NCBI GenBank assembly: GCA_014654265.1
Contig: JACWDI010000001.1
Location: 329,437-393,436 of the forward strand
From: Pelagibacterales bacterium SAG-MED11
Lineage (GTDB): Bacteria; Pseudomonadota; Alphaproteobacteria; Pelagibacterales; Pelagibacteraceae
Reading direction: 5' to 3'
Length of the DNA: 64,000 nt
A program made the position numbers and the translations under genes. Positions 31,837 through 40,808 of this stretch are shown here, piece after piece (the first letter of the stretch is position 1; every line of letters begins with the position of its first letter). The notes under the pieces were generated by a model that did no database searches, was not told the DNA's origin, and saw only the letters and a program-made list of their open reading frames with translations.

Positions 31837-33099
31837 TTATTTAATTGAACTTTCTTTATTTCTTGCAGTTGCCAAATTAGCTGTACCACCAAGTATAGGC
31901 TCGGTAATACTTAGAGGAATAGGAAGAGTTTTTTCTTTTAAACCTAATACAGGAAGAATTACTAGAAAGTGTAAAAAATAATATGCTGTAGCAACTCTTG
32001 CAACTAACAAGTATAATCCTTCAGCAGGCATTGCACCAACATATCCAAGTATTAAAACATCAGCTACTAGGATCCAATAAAACTGTTTATATAAAGGTCT
32101 AAAAACAGCAGATCTGATTTTAGATGTATCTAGCCATGGTAAAGCGGCTAAAATTAAAATTGCTGATAACATTGCAATTACTCCCAAAAGTTTATCAGGA
32201 ACTGATCTTAAAATTGCATAAAAAGGTAATAGATACCATTCAGGAACAATGTGTGCGGGTGTTACTAGAGGATTAGCTTCAATATAATTATCTGCATGAC
32301 CCAAAATATTAGGTGTATAAAAAACAAAAAATGCAAAAACAATCATAAACATCAGTAAAGCAAAAGTATCTTTTATGACTATATAAGGGTGAAATGGAAC
32401 TGTATCCTTTGAGGGTTTTTTGACGTCAATTCCTACTGGATTATTATTTCCTGGGACATGTAGTGCCCAAATATGTAGCACAACTAAACCTAAAATTAAA
32501 AAAGGAATTAAATAATGTAATGTAAAAAATCTAGTTAAGGTTGGGTTATCAACTGAGTAACCTCCCCATAACCAAGTAACTATCCCCTCTCCTACTAATG
32601 GAATTGCACTGAATAGATTTGTGATTACCGTTGCACCCCAAAAACTCATTTGTCCCCAAGGCAGCACATAACCCATAAAAGCTGCAGCCATCATTAACAA
32701 GTAAATAATAATACCTATTATCCAAATTATTTCTCTAGGGGATTTGTAAGAGCCATAAAACAAAGATCTAAAAATATGAATATAAACTGCTAGAAAAAAC
32801 ATTGAAGCACCATTCGCATGTATATACCTTATTAGCCAACCATAGTTAACATCTCTCATAATATGTTCTACACTTTCAAATGCCATATCTGCGTGAGCAA
32901 TATAATGCATAGCTAATGTTAATCCTGTTACAATTTGAGTTATTAAACAAAAAGTAAGTATTCCACCAAAGGTCCACCAATAATTTAAATTTTTTGGAGT
33001 TGGGTAATCAGTTAAGTGACTTGCCAATGAAAGTAATGGAAGTCTATCATTAAACCATTTTCCAAATTTAGAACTAGGAGTATATTCGTGATCACTCAT
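31837..33099 (-). CDS. petB: Cytochrome b of the bc1 complex
   Basis: A 420-residue polytopic protein carrying hemes bL and bH. Eight hydrophobic helices are present. Histidine ligands sit in the second and fourth helices (MHYIAHAD region and the [19 protein letters not shown] region), and the quinol-oxidation PEWY motif is in [14 protein letters not shown]. It forms the core of complex III with petA and petC. Five bases separate it from petA. Confidence 0.97.
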   Translation of the reverse strand: MSDHEYTPSSKFGKWFNDRLPLLSLASHLTDYPTPKNLNYWWTFGGILTFCLITQIVTGLTLAMHYIAHADMAFESVEHIMRDVNYGWLIRYIHANGASMFFLAVYIHIFRSLFYGSYKSPREIIWIIGIIIYLLMMAAAFMGYVLPWGQMSFWGATVITNLFSAIPLVGEGIVTWLWGGYSVDNPTLTRFFTLHYLIPFLILGLVVLHIWALHVPGNNNPVGIDVKKPSKDTVPFHPYIVIKDTFALLMFMIVFAFFVFYTPNILGHADNYIEANPLVTPAHIVPEWYLLPFYAILRSVPDKLLGVIAMLSAILILAALPWLDTSKIRSAVFRPLYKQFYWILVADVLILGYVGAMPAEGLYLLVARVATAYYFLHFLVILPVLGLKEKTLPIPLSITEPILGGTANLATARNKESSIK

Positions 33100-33104
33100 A
33101 TAAT

Positions 33105-33614
33105 TTATCCAATTTTAATCGTATTAGCATTTACAAATTCATATTTCGGAACTTCCATATTTGTAGGTGCAGGTCCCTTTCTAATTCTTCCAGATGTATC
33201 ATAGTGAGATCCATGGCATGGACAAAACCAACCATTATAATCTCCTTTGTCATTTAGAGGTACACATCCTAAATGGGTACACACACCAAGCATTACAAGC
33301 CACTCTGGATTTTTTGCTCTGTCTTCGTCTTTCTCTGGATCTTTTAAATCCTCAAGTTTAACTGATCGCGCATCTGCAATTTCATCTTCAGTTCTTCTTC
33401 TAATAAAAACTGGTTTTCCTCTCCAAAGAACTGTAATCGTTTTTCCACGATTTACAGAACTAACATCTACTTCCGTACTAGCTAGCGCTTTCACTGAAGC
33501 ATCAGGATTCATTTGATCTATCATAGGCCAAACTGTAGCACCTACTCCTACCGCTCCAACTGCGTAGGTAGCAGTAAACAAGAAATCTCTTCTATTAGTT
33601 TTTTTTTCTGACAT
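33105..33614 (-). CDS. petA: Rieske iron-sulfur subunit of the bc1 complex
   Basis: A 169-residue protein with an N-terminal TAT-like RRDFLF signal-anchor and a 2Fe-2S Rieske domain with CTHLGC and [20 protein letters not shown] supplying two Cys and two His ligands. It takes electrons from quinol and passes them to cytochrome c1. First gene of the petABC operon, divergent from trmL with 92 bases between the starts where its promoter must lie. Confidence 0.97.
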   Translation of the reverse strand: MSEKKTNRRDFLFTATYAVGAVGVGATVWPMIDQMNPDASVKALASTEVDVSSVNRGKTITVLWRGKPVFIRRRTEDEIADARSVKLEDLKDPEKDEDRAKNPEWLVMLGVCTHLGCVPLNDKGDYNGWFCPCHGSHYDTSGRIRKGPAPTNMEVPKYEFVNANTIKIG

Positions 33615-33706
33615 TATTATTATTAGTAAATATACCCAATATTGATTTTTTCTACTTAAATATATGGTTTCATATAATATAAAATACTAAATTTACTACT
33701 GATAGA

Positions 33707-34180
33707 ATGACACAGAAATTAATAAATGTAGGGCCTAAAATTGCATTATTTGAACCAGATATTCCTCAGAACACTGGGGCAATAATCAGAACCTGTGCAT
33801 GTCTTGGTGCAAAATTAGAGATAATTGAGCCATGTGGTTTTTTGCTAAGCGATAAGCGTTTTAAAAGAGTTGTAATGGACTATATGGATGAGAGAGAAAT
33901 TAAAATATATCAAAATTCAGATCATTTCTTTGAATCAAAAAAGAATCAAAGAGTAATATTAATGACTACTAAAGGATCCGATTCTTATACAAATTTTAAA
34001 TTTGACGTGAACGATACAATTTTATTTGGAAGAGAAAGCGCTGGGGTGCCAAAAGATATTCATGGATTAGTTAAAAATAGACTAAAAATTCCAATGAAAA
34101 ATGATAAACGTTCTCTAAATATTGCATCTTCAGTTGCAATTATATTGGCTGAATGTTTAAAACAAACTAAATTAATTTAA
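33707..34180 (+). CDS. trmL: tRNA (cytidine/uridine-34-2'-O)-methyltransferase TrmL-like
   Basis: A 157-residue SPOUT-class methyltransferase. IALFEPDIPQNTGAIIRTCACLG is the TrmL N-terminal motif, and the knot region is seen as LFGRESAGVPKDIH and IPMKNDKRSLNIASSVAII. It should 2'-O-methylate the wobble base of certain leucine tRNAs. hemF starts at the base after its stop codon. Confidence 0.92.
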   Translation: MTQKLINVGPKIALFEPDIPQNTGAIIRTCACLGAKLEIIEPCGFLLSDKRFKRVVMDYMDEREIKIYQNSDHFFESKKNQRVILMTTKGSDSYTNFKFDVNDTILFGRESAGVPKDIHGLVKNRLKIPMKNDKRSLNIASSVAIILAECLKQTKLI

Positions 34181-35008
34181 ATGAATTTAGAAATTAAAAA
34201 AGACTTAACAAGCAATTGGTTTAAAACACTTCAAGAGTCTTTTTGTGATGACATAATCAAATTTGAAAAAAATAAAACTAAATTTAAATCAACAAATTGG
34301 AAAAGAAACACCAAAGTTGATGAAGGAGGAGGAGAATATCGAATAATGCAAGGAGGAAAAATTTTTGAAAAAGTAGGTGTAAACTTTTCCAAAGTTTACG
34401 GTAAATTTCCAAAACAATTTCAAAAAAATATACTAGGGGCAAATAAAGATCCAAGATTTTGGGCATCAGGGATTTCTGTAGTTATGCATATGAAAAATCC
34501 TCTGATCCCTGCAATGCATTTTAATACGAGATATATTTGCACTACCCAAGAGTGGTTTGGTGGAGGAATGGATGTGACTCCATCAAAAAAAGATCTTAAA
34601 GAAAAAAGAGAATTTCATAAGATTTTAAAGAATATGTGTGATCGTCACAATAAAAGCTATTATACAAAATATAAAAAATGGTGTGATGAGTATTTTTATT
34701 TACCTCATCGAAAAGAATCTAGAGGAATAGGCGGGATTTTTTTTGATTATAAAAAAGATAATTTTGAAAAAGACTTTAAATTTGTAAGGGATGTCGGAAT
34801 AACATTTCAATTAATTTTTCAAAAGATAATCAGAAAAAAAATGAAAAAAAAATGGTCCATTAGTGATAAGGAAATGCAATATATTAAAAGAGGTAGATAT
34901 ACTGAATTCAATTTATTATATGATAGAGGAACTAAATTTGGATTACAAACGGGTGGAAATGTTGATGGTATTTTAATGTCATTACCCCCTTTGGCTAAGT
35001 GGACATAA
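34181..35008 (+). CDS. hemF: Oxygen-dependent coproporphyrinogen III oxidase
   Basis: A 275-residue aerobic heme-synthesis enzyme. Typical blocks are SGISVVMHMKNPLIPAMHFN, the GGGMDVTPS motif, CDEYFYLPHRKESRGIGGIF, and the C-terminal YTEFNLLYDRGTKFGLQTGG. It decarboxylates coproporphyrinogen III using O2. It lies next to greA (1 base) and after trmL, and its presence suits an aerobic organism rich in cytochromes. Confidence 0.96.
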   Translation: MNLEIKKDLTSNWFKTLQESFCDDIIKFEKNKTKFKSTNWKRNTKVDEGGGEYRIMQGGKIFEKVGVNFSKVYGKFPKQFQKNILGANKDPRFWASGISVVMHMKNPLIPAMHFNTRYICTTQEWFGGGMDVTPSKKDLKEKREFHKILKNMCDRHNKSYYTKYKKWCDEYFYLPHRKESRGIGGIFFDYKKDNFEKDFKFVRDVGITFQLIFQKIIRKKMKKKWSISDKEMQYIKRGRYTEFNLLYDRGTKFGLQTGGNVDGILMSLPPLAKWT

Positions 35009-35009
35009 A

Positions 35010-35486
35010 ATGGAAAAAGAACCAATAACTTTAAATGGATTAAACAAAATTAAAGAAGAGTTAATTTTTTTAAAAGAAAAAAAAAGACCAGAAATTGTTG
35101 CAGCGATTGCAGAAGCTAGATCTCATGGTGATCTCAAAGAAAATGCAGAATATCATGCTGCAAAAGAAGAACAATCTCACAACGAAGGAAGAATTAATGA
35201 AATAAATGATATAATCGCTAGAGCAAATGTAATTGATGTTAAAAAATTAAGTAACGAAGGAAAAGTAATATTTGGTTCAACTGTTTTTCTAGAAAATTTA
35301 GATAATGGTGAAAAAATTAATTACCAAATAGTTGGAAAAGATGAGGCAGATTTAAAACAAAAATTAATTTTCTTCCAATCACCTATTGGTAAAGGTCTAA
35401 TTGGAAAAAATAAGGGTGATTTAGTTGAAATAAAAACTCCTGCAGGAATAAAAAATTTTGAAATTAAGGATGTAAAGTATATTTAA
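35010..35486 (+). CDS. greA: Transcription elongation factor GreA
   Basis: A 158-residue transcript cleavage factor. The N-terminal coiled coil carries the conserved EARSHGDLKENAEYHAAKEEQ tip with acidic residues, and the C-terminal FKBP-like domain has ISFQSPIGKGLIGK-like sequence (FFQSPIGKGLIGKNKGD). It rescues backtracked RNA polymerase. Overlaps the convergent CCA-adding enzyme gene by 4 bases. Confidence 0.97.
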   Translation: MEKEPITLNGLNKIKEELIFLKEKKRPEIVAAIAEARSHGDLKENAEYHAAKEEQSHNEGRINEINDIIARANVIDVKKLSNEGKVIFGSTVFLENLDNGEKINYQIVGKDEADLKQKLIFFQSPIGKGLIGKNKGDLVEIKTPAGIKNFEIKDVKYI

Positions 35487-36757
35487 TTATTAATGATATT
35501 TTCTAATTTTGTATCAGAAATTTGAAAATTATTATTTACCCATTCATTTTCTATTAATTTAAGTTTATCACCCAGCTCCTTTCCCTCAGGAATTTTATAC
35601 TTTGTCATAAGCATGTCTGCATTTATTGGCATTATAGGTTTTGATTTTGTTTCAAATAATTTGATTAATTCTTCATAAATTTTAAGATTTTTTTTTGATT
35701 TAATAAGCTTGAACTTTAAAATATCAGTTACGGCTTGCTTTCCGTTGTAATAAAAAAATGTATTCATACTATTTTCTGTAAATATCTTTTTTTGCTTTTT
35801 TTCTTTATAAAAATTATGGATCACTTTTACTCGTTTTTGATCTTTTTTGGATAAATTAAATTTATATAAAAAATAATCAGTATTATCTGTGTCATCAATT
35901 ATCATTAGAGATAAAAAGAAAATGAAATCTTCATCCTGCAGAAGCATTTTTTTACTTCTGTCTAAATTTGAAAAAATTTTTATATCTTTTAACTCAGGGA
36001 AAATAATACTAAATAATTCGAGACTTATTTTATCCTTTGATAATTTTTCAATTGTACTTAATTGAATAATTTTTTTTAATTCATCTAACAGTCTTTCTTT
36101 TGATAGTTTTGAAACCCCATCAATATTCATTTTTAATTTTTTAATTATTTCTGTGTCATGAGGGTTTTCTGAGTAATTAATAAAAAATCTTAAATATCGT
36201 AGTATTCTAAGATAATCCTCTTTAATTCTTTGACCTGCATCACCTATAAAATTAACTAAACCATCTTCTAGATCTTTTTTTCCATTATGAGGGTCAAATA
36301 AATTACCATCACTATCTGAATAAATTGAATTAATAGTAAAATCTCTTCTTAGGGAGTCATCTTTCCAATTTGTAGAGAATTTTACTTTCGCATGTCTTCC
36401 ATCTGTAAAAACGTCTTGTCTCAAAGAAGTAATTTCAAATTTTTCTCCATTTATTTCAGCAGTAATTGTTCCATGTTCAATTCCTGTTTTATAGTAACTG
36501 ATATTTTTTTTTTTTAGAGCTTCACAAACTTGTTCAGGGACCAAATTAGTTGCTAAATCAATATCGTCTACTTTTTCCTTATTAATTATTTTTCTTATAC
36601 ATCCTCCAACATATCTGATCTCACTTTCTGACGTAAAAGAATTGATTGCTTCAAAAATTTTGTTTGCTGATGTCTTTTTTGTGAGATCCTTAATATTTTT
36701 ACTAATGTAACTTAGGTTGTTAGATCTTAAAAAAATTATATCTAAAAATTTTTTCAT
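35483..36757 (-). CDS. CCA tRNA nucleotidyltransferase / poly(A) polymerase family
   Basis: A 424-residue class II nucleotidyltransferase. The head has YVGGCIRKII and the metal-binding DIDLAT, then RRDFTINSIY and an RNA-binding RILRYLRFF. Alphaproteobacterial members mostly act as CCA-adding enzymes, repairing tRNA 3' ends; poly(A) polymerase activity is the alternative. Its ATG begins only 3 bases after the CCA end of an upstream tRNA-Gln on the same strand. The C-terminal half is divergent, as usual for the family. Confidence 0.88.
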   Translation of the reverse strand: MKKFLDIIFLRSNNLSYISKNIKDLTKKTSANKIFEAINSFTSESEIRYVGGCIRKIINKEKVDDIDLATNLVPEQVCEALKKKNISYYKTGIEHGTITAEINGEKFEITSLRQDVFTDGRHAKVKFSTNWKDDSLRRDFTINSIYSDSDGNLFDPHNGKKDLEDGLVNFIGDAGQRIKEDYLRILRYLRFFINYSENPHDTEIIKKLKMNIDGVSKLSKERLLDELKKIIQLSTIEKLSKDKISLELFSIIFPELKDIKIFSNLDRSKKMLLQDEDFIFFLSLMIIDDTDNTDYFLYKFNLSKKDQKRVKVIHNFYKEKKQKKIFTENSMNTFFYYNGKQAVTDILKFKLIKSKKNLKIYEELIKLFETKSKPIMPINADMLMTKYKIPEGKELGDKLKLIENEWVNNNFQISDTKLENIINN

Positions 36758-36760
36758 AAT

Positions 36761-36834
36761 TGGCTGGGGCGCTAGGATTCGAACCTAGGATGCAGGTACC
36801 AAAAACCCGTGCCTTACCGCTTGGCTACGCCCCA
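36761..36834 (-). tRNA. tRNA-Gln (TTG)
   Basis: A 74-nt cloverleaf with encoded CCA. The acceptor stem TGGGGCG/CGCCCCA starts with the U1-A72 pair typical of glutamine tRNA, the discriminator base is G, the anticodon loop TTTTGGT gives TTG, and the T-arm CTAGG-TTCGAAT-CCTAG is normal. Its CCA end lies just before the CCA-adding enzyme gene on the same strand. Confidence 0.95.
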
Positions 36835-36867
36835 ATATAATGTTCGTATAACACAAAAGAAAAAAAT

Positions 36868-37713
36868 TTATATAGTTTTTGAAGCTATACACCAGTAATT
36901 TCTGTACTTTTTAATCACGCTTTTTTTCGCATGTTCACATCTTTCTTTTGATAGAAAATATGCTGCTATAGCTGATCCAGAACCTGTCATTCGAACAAAT
37001 ATTGGGTTTGATGATTTTTCTAAATCTAATTTTAATCTTTTAAGTTTGGGGTATTTATTAAAAACTATGGGCTCTAAACTATTTTTCATATTTATTAAAT
37101 TGTTGTAATTAAACATCTTTTTACTAGGTCTATTAAATTTAGGTTTTTCAAAATTTCTTACTTTAGAATATATATCTTTCGTAGAACATCCGAAATTAGG
37201 TTTAACAATCAAAACATAAATTTTTTTTATTTTGGTAAAATGTTTTATTTTATTTTTTGCGGTTAAAATTGAGTATTTAGTGTTTAGCCCTAAAATTACA
37301 TCTGATCCTATTAACTTAGCAACCTCACTAGTCTCTTTTTTATTAATCTTAATTATTTTTTTTTTTATAAAATATTTCAAAATAGATGCTGCGTTCATTG
37401 AACCTCCCCCTAAACCTGCTTTACTGGGAATTTTTTTGTCTATTTTAATATGAAAATTTTGGTTTTTGATAAGTTTTTTTTCTTCTAAGATCTGTAACAA
37501 TTTAGAAATTGTATTTTTCTTATCAATATTTTTAGAAAATTTTCCTGTAAATGAAATTTTATGTTTTTTAAATCTAGATTTTTTAACCAATATTGTGTCA
37601 TACAAATTAATAAAAGCTATGATACTCTCAATTTTATGTAAAAATTTATTTTTGCCTACAATATTTAAAGCAAGATTCAATTTAGCATATGATTTGATTC
37701 TAGAAAAAGACAT
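36868..37713 (-). CDS. ispE: 4-diphosphocytidyl-2-C-methyl-D-erythritol kinase IspE
   Basis: A 281-residue GHMP-family kinase of the MEP isoprenoid pathway. SYAKLNLALNIVGK at the N-terminus holds the substrate Lys and Asn, the ATP loop is PSKAGLGGGSMNAASIL, and a C-terminal VRMTGSGSAIAAYF is the third GHMP motif. It follows the TPR gene with no gap on the minus strand, so the two are likely cotranscribed. IspH of the same pathway is also in this window. Confidence 0.95.
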   Translation of the reverse strand: MSFSRIKSYAKLNLALNIVGKNKFLHKIESIIAFINLYDTILVKKSRFKKHKISFTGKFSKNIDKKNTISKLLQILEEKKLIKNQNFHIKIDKKIPSKAGLGGGSMNAASILKYFIKKKIIKINKKETSEVAKLIGSDVILGLNTKYSILTAKNKIKHFTKIKKIYVLIVKPNFGCSTKDIYSKVRNFEKPKFNRPSKKMFNYNNLINMKNSLEPIVFNKYPKLKRLKLDLEKSSNPIFVRMTGSGSAIAAYFLSKERCEHAKKSVIKKYRNYWCIASKTI

Positions 37714-39399
37714 TTAAGATTTTTGAAGACCATTAATCATTTTGATATTTATTTTTTTGAGCATATCTTCTTCAGCATCCTCCATTTCAAGCACGTTGCT
37801 CCAAAAATAACGAGCTTGAATTTTTCTGTCTAATTTCCATAAAACATCCCCATAATGATCATTAACAATTGGATCATCTGGCATTAACTCTACTGCTCTT
37901 TTAAGAAATTTTTCAGCTTTAAAAAAATCATTAATTAAATAATAAGCCCACCCAATTGAGTCGATTATATAAGGATCATTGCTTTCTGTTTTATACGCAA
38001 TTTCAAGCATCTCAATAGCTTGATTAATTTTATAATCTCTTTCCAGCCATGAATAAGCTAAGTAATTTAATATATATGCATTGTTAGGAGTAATCTTTAA
38101 AGCGTGAAGTAAATCTTTATCTGAGTCTTCATAATTTTTTAATCTCTCATAGCTCCCTCCCCTTCGGTAAAGAATATCAGATTTTAAATCAGAATTATCA
38201 TCTAAATCATCTAAGATCATAGTATAGTATTTTATTGCTTCATTATAATTTTTTGAATTTTTATAAAAATTAGCAATATCAAATAAATTCTTTTTATTTG
38301 GAGCGTCTAATTTATTAAATTTTGAAACAATATAATTTAAAGATTCTTTTTTACTTTTTTGTTTTTCTATTATCTGAGCTTCTTTTTTTGATCTAAACCA
38401 ATAATAAAAAGTTGTTTCCTTTTTAAATTTTTTAAGTACTGCTTTTGCTTTTTCATATTCTTCATTCAAAATATAGTTTTCGGATACTAATGATAAATTA
38501 AACGTAAATTTAGAATTAAGATAACTTGAAAGATTAAGATAAAAGTTCGACGCTTTAAAATCTTTTTGTGAGGAATACAAATTTGAAATTAAAAATAAAA
38601 ACTCACTAATTAAATCATTGTGGTTTCTACATGAAAAAATATCATTTAATCTTTGCTCATTTTCATTTTCGATCCAACTTTTTCCTTGTGACAACAATAA
38701 TGTTGTATTAATAAATTCAATCTCTTTGGTGATTTCTTTTGCTTCATCAATCCTATTATTTTCAACCAAATAACTTAGATAAAAATAAACGTATCTTGTA
38801 AAATCTAATTCATTATTATTCATTAAATTTGAAAAATACGAGTCTGTTTTAGGATCATCAAGATAGCACTTTAAAAAAGTGTCTGAAATAATCGATAAAT
38901 TACCAAAATTTTTTTTATTATTTAAAATTTTTTTTTCTTTAAATACATAAACATATTGTCTTAAGGTCTCTAAAATTGCCTTGTTAAATCTATCTTGCTG
39001 AACAAAATTATTAGCTTCTGATATATAATCATAAGCTAAATCAAAATCATTATTCTTTAAGCTATCTATTAATAACAATAAATAAGCATCAAAAAAATCA
39101 GTATTTTTTTTTCCTTTATTTTGTTTAATTGTATTAATTGCTTGAAAAATTTTATTTTCTAAAACTAAAGAGTTAACATATTTTTTTAAATAGGGATCGT
39201 GTTGAAGAGTTAATATCTTAGTAGATTTAAAAAAATTTAAGGCAGATGAATTATCTTCATTACCTGAAGCTACAATTCCAGAAAAATATTTTGATAAATT
39301 TTTAGAGTTAAAATTGTCAAAAGTTGTACTTTTAGAATATAAGGGGGTCTGGTAGAATAACAATAAAATTAAAATAAATTTTATTTTTTTAAAAAACAT
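37714..39399 (-). CDS. Exported tetratricopeptide-repeat protein
   Basis: A 561-residue protein with a signal peptide (about 1-22, ending LYS). The C-terminal half contains several TPR units: FYKNSKNYNEAIKYYTMIL, YRRGGSYERLKNYEDSDKDL, and DSIGWAYYLINDFFKAEKFL followed by DHYGDVLWKLDRKIQARYFW. The last block resembles the conserved end of alphaproteobacterial TPR proteins encoded next to ispE. A role in envelope protein or lipoprotein assembly is possible but not shown. No catalytic motif. Confidence 0.8.
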   Translation of the reverse strand: MFFKKIKFILILLLFYQTPLYSKSTTFDNFNSKNLSKYFSGIVASGNEDNSSALNFFKSTKILTLQHDPYLKKYVNSLVLENKIFQAINTIKQNKGKKNTDFFDAYLLLLIDSLKNNDFDLAYDYISEANNFVQQDRFNKAILETLRQYVYVFKEKKILNNKKNFGNLSIISDTFLKCYLDDPKTDSYFSNLMNNNELDFTRYVYFYLSYLVENNRIDEAKEITKEIEFINTTLLLSQGKSWIENENEQRLNDIFSCRNHNDLISEFLFLISNLYSSQKDFKASNFYLNLSSYLNSKFTFNLSLVSENYILNEEYEKAKAVLKKFKKETTFYYWFRSKKEAQIIEKQKSKKESLNYIVSKFNKLDAPNKKNLFDIANFYKNSKNYNEAIKYYTMILDDLDDNSDLKSDILYRRGGSYERLKNYEDSDKDLLHALKITPNNAYILNYLAYSWLERDYKINQAIEMLEIAYKTESNDPYIIDSIGWAYYLINDFFKAEKFLKRAVELMPDDPIVNDHYGDVLWKLDRKIQARYFWSNVLEMEDAEEDMLKKINIKMINGLQKS

Positions 39400-39410
39400 A
39401 ATTACACATT

Positions 39411-40130
39411 ATGACTAAAAAGATCTTAAATCAAAATGCCAAATTTGTTCAAACATTAATAGATACTATTGAACCTAATTTTAGTTTCAGTAATGAACCT
39501 ATAAATAGACTTAAAACAATAAAAAATAATGAGAGTAATAATAACAACAATAAAATTAAAAAATTATCTGATCTTAAAGAAAAGATTAATTCAATTGAGA
39601 ATTGTAATTTAAAAGACAATTCCAAAAATCTTATTTTAGGAGATGGAGATTTTAATGGAGGCATCATGCTAATTGGTGAGGCTCCTGGACCAGCTGAAGA
39701 TAACTCAGGTTCTTCATTTCAGGGAGACGTTGGAACTTTGTTAAATAAAATGTTGATGGCAATTAATATTAAAAAAGAAAAAATTTATTCTACGTATGCA
39801 GTTAACTTTAGACCTCCAGATGATAGAAAGCCTACATCTCAAGAAATAAAACGTTATTCAATATTTTTGAAAGAACATATTTCAATTATAGATCCTCAAA
39901 TAATAATTTTATTAGGTTCAACCGCTATGGAAGCAGTTATGGCATCAAATAACAAAGTTTCAGATGAAAGAGGTCAATGGAGGGAAATTATTCTTAAAAA
40001 TAAAACGTATCCCTTAATAGTAACTTTTAGCCCTTCATACTTAATTAGATTTCCTGACAAAAAAAAATACTCCTGGGAAGATTTAAAAAAAATTAGACAA
40101 AAAATGAAAGATTTAAGTATTAAGATTTAA
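39411..40130 (+). CDS. Uracil-DNA glycosylase family 4/5 without Fe-S cysteines
   Basis: A 239-residue UDG-superfamily protein. The uracil-binding/catalytic motif I is GEAPGPAED, motif III region is NFRPPDDRKPT, and the C-terminal loop is TFSPSYLIRFPDKK, where the usual HPS reads SPS. Family 4 enzymes carry a 4Fe-4S cluster on four cysteines; here only one Cys (C65) exists in the whole protein. The N-terminal 60 residues are low-complexity and Asn-rich. It overlaps rnhB by one base. Enzyme class is clear, family number less so. Confidence 0.8.
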   Translation: MTKKILNQNAKFVQTLIDTIEPNFSFSNEPINRLKTIKNNESNNNNNKIKKLSDLKEKINSIENCNLKDNSKNLILGDGDFNGGIMLIGEAPGPAEDNSGSSFQGDVGTLLNKMLMAINIKKEKIYSTYAVNFRPPDDRKPTSQEIKRYSIFLKEHISIIDPQIIILLGSTAMEAVMASNNKVSDERGQWREIILKNKTYPLIVTFSPSYLIRFPDKKKYSWEDLKKIRQKMKDLSIKI

Positions 40131-40690
40131 TGAAAATTATTGCGGGAGTTGATGAAGTTGGTCGAGGAAGTTTAATTGGACCAGTTTATGCAGCTGCCGT
40201 AATCCTAAAAAAATCAATTAATAGAAAATTATTAAAAGATTCAAAAAGTTTAACTAAAAATAAAAGGGAAATAATAGCACTACATATTAAAAAAAATTCT
40301 GCTTGGGCTATAGGAAAAGCATCAACAAAAGAAATAGAAAAATTAAATATTTTAAATGCAAGTCTTTTAGCAATGAAAAGAGCTATAAAAAAACTAAAAA
40401 AAAAACCAACTCTCACTTTAATTGATGGAAATAAATTGCCTGAAATAAAAAATTATAAACTTAAATCAGTAAAAAAAGGAGATCAAAAAATACCTTCAAT
40501 TTCTGCGGCATCAATTATCGCTAAAGTTACACGTGATAAAATGATAACTAAATTAGCAAAAAAATTTAAAGGTTATAAATGGGATCAAAATTATGGATAT
40601 GGAACGAAACATCACTTAAAAGCCATAAAAGATCTAGGAATTACAAGCCATCATAGAAAAAAGTTTTCACCAATTAATAAAATAAAATAG
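40130..40690 (+). CDS. rnhB: Ribonuclease HII
   Basis: A 186-residue RNase HII that excises RNA from RNA-DNA hybrids and misincorporated ribonucleotides. GVDEVGRGSLIGPVYAAAV contains the D-E-G-R-G active-site motif, LIDGNKLP carries the next Asp, and SISAASIIAKVTRDKM and YGYGTKHHLKAI follow as in the family. One-base overlap with the glycosylase gene upstream. Confidence 0.96.
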   Translation: MKIIAGVDEVGRGSLIGPVYAAAVILKKSINRKLLKDSKSLTKNKREIIALHIKKNSAWAIGKASTKEIEKLNILNASLLAMKRAIKKLKKKPTLTLIDGNKLPEIKNYKLKSVKKGDQKIPSISAASIIAKVTRDKMITKLAKKFKGYKWDQNYGYGTKHHLKAIKDLGITSHHRKKFSPINKIK

Positions 40691-40706
40691 GTTTCACGTA
40701 GAAACA
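40691..40706. repeat. parS-like imperfect palindrome
   Basis: GTTTCACGTAGAAACA lies directly after the rnhB stop. It equals the parS core GTTTCACGTGAAAC with one extra A, so arms GTTTC and GAAAC pair around ACGTA. No parA or parB gene is nearby, so function as a ParB site is doubtful. Confidence 0.25.
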
Positions 40707-40767
40707 CCAGATATAGTTATTCCTATAAATCTCTACACAATTTAAATCTAAATAATTCAATCCTAGG

Positions 40768-40796
40768 TTGACCCTAGAATCTTTTTAGAGTCTAAT
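40768..40796 (+). promoter_or_regulatory. Putative ccrM promoter containing two GANTC sites
   Basis: TTGACC (40768-40773), a 17-base spacer and TCTAAT (40791-40796) form a plausible sigma-70 promoter. GAATC (40777-40781) is inside the spacer and GAGTC (40788-40792) overlaps the -10. GANTC is the target of CcrM, encoded from 40809. The predicted transcript start is only about 6 bases before the ATG, so the leader would be very short. Confidence 0.5.
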
Positions 40797-40808
40797 TAAT
40801 TCTTATAA

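Noticed and set aside
40681..40710. Rho-independent terminator after rnhB
   Set aside because: The short GTTTC/GAAAC stem has no following T-run.
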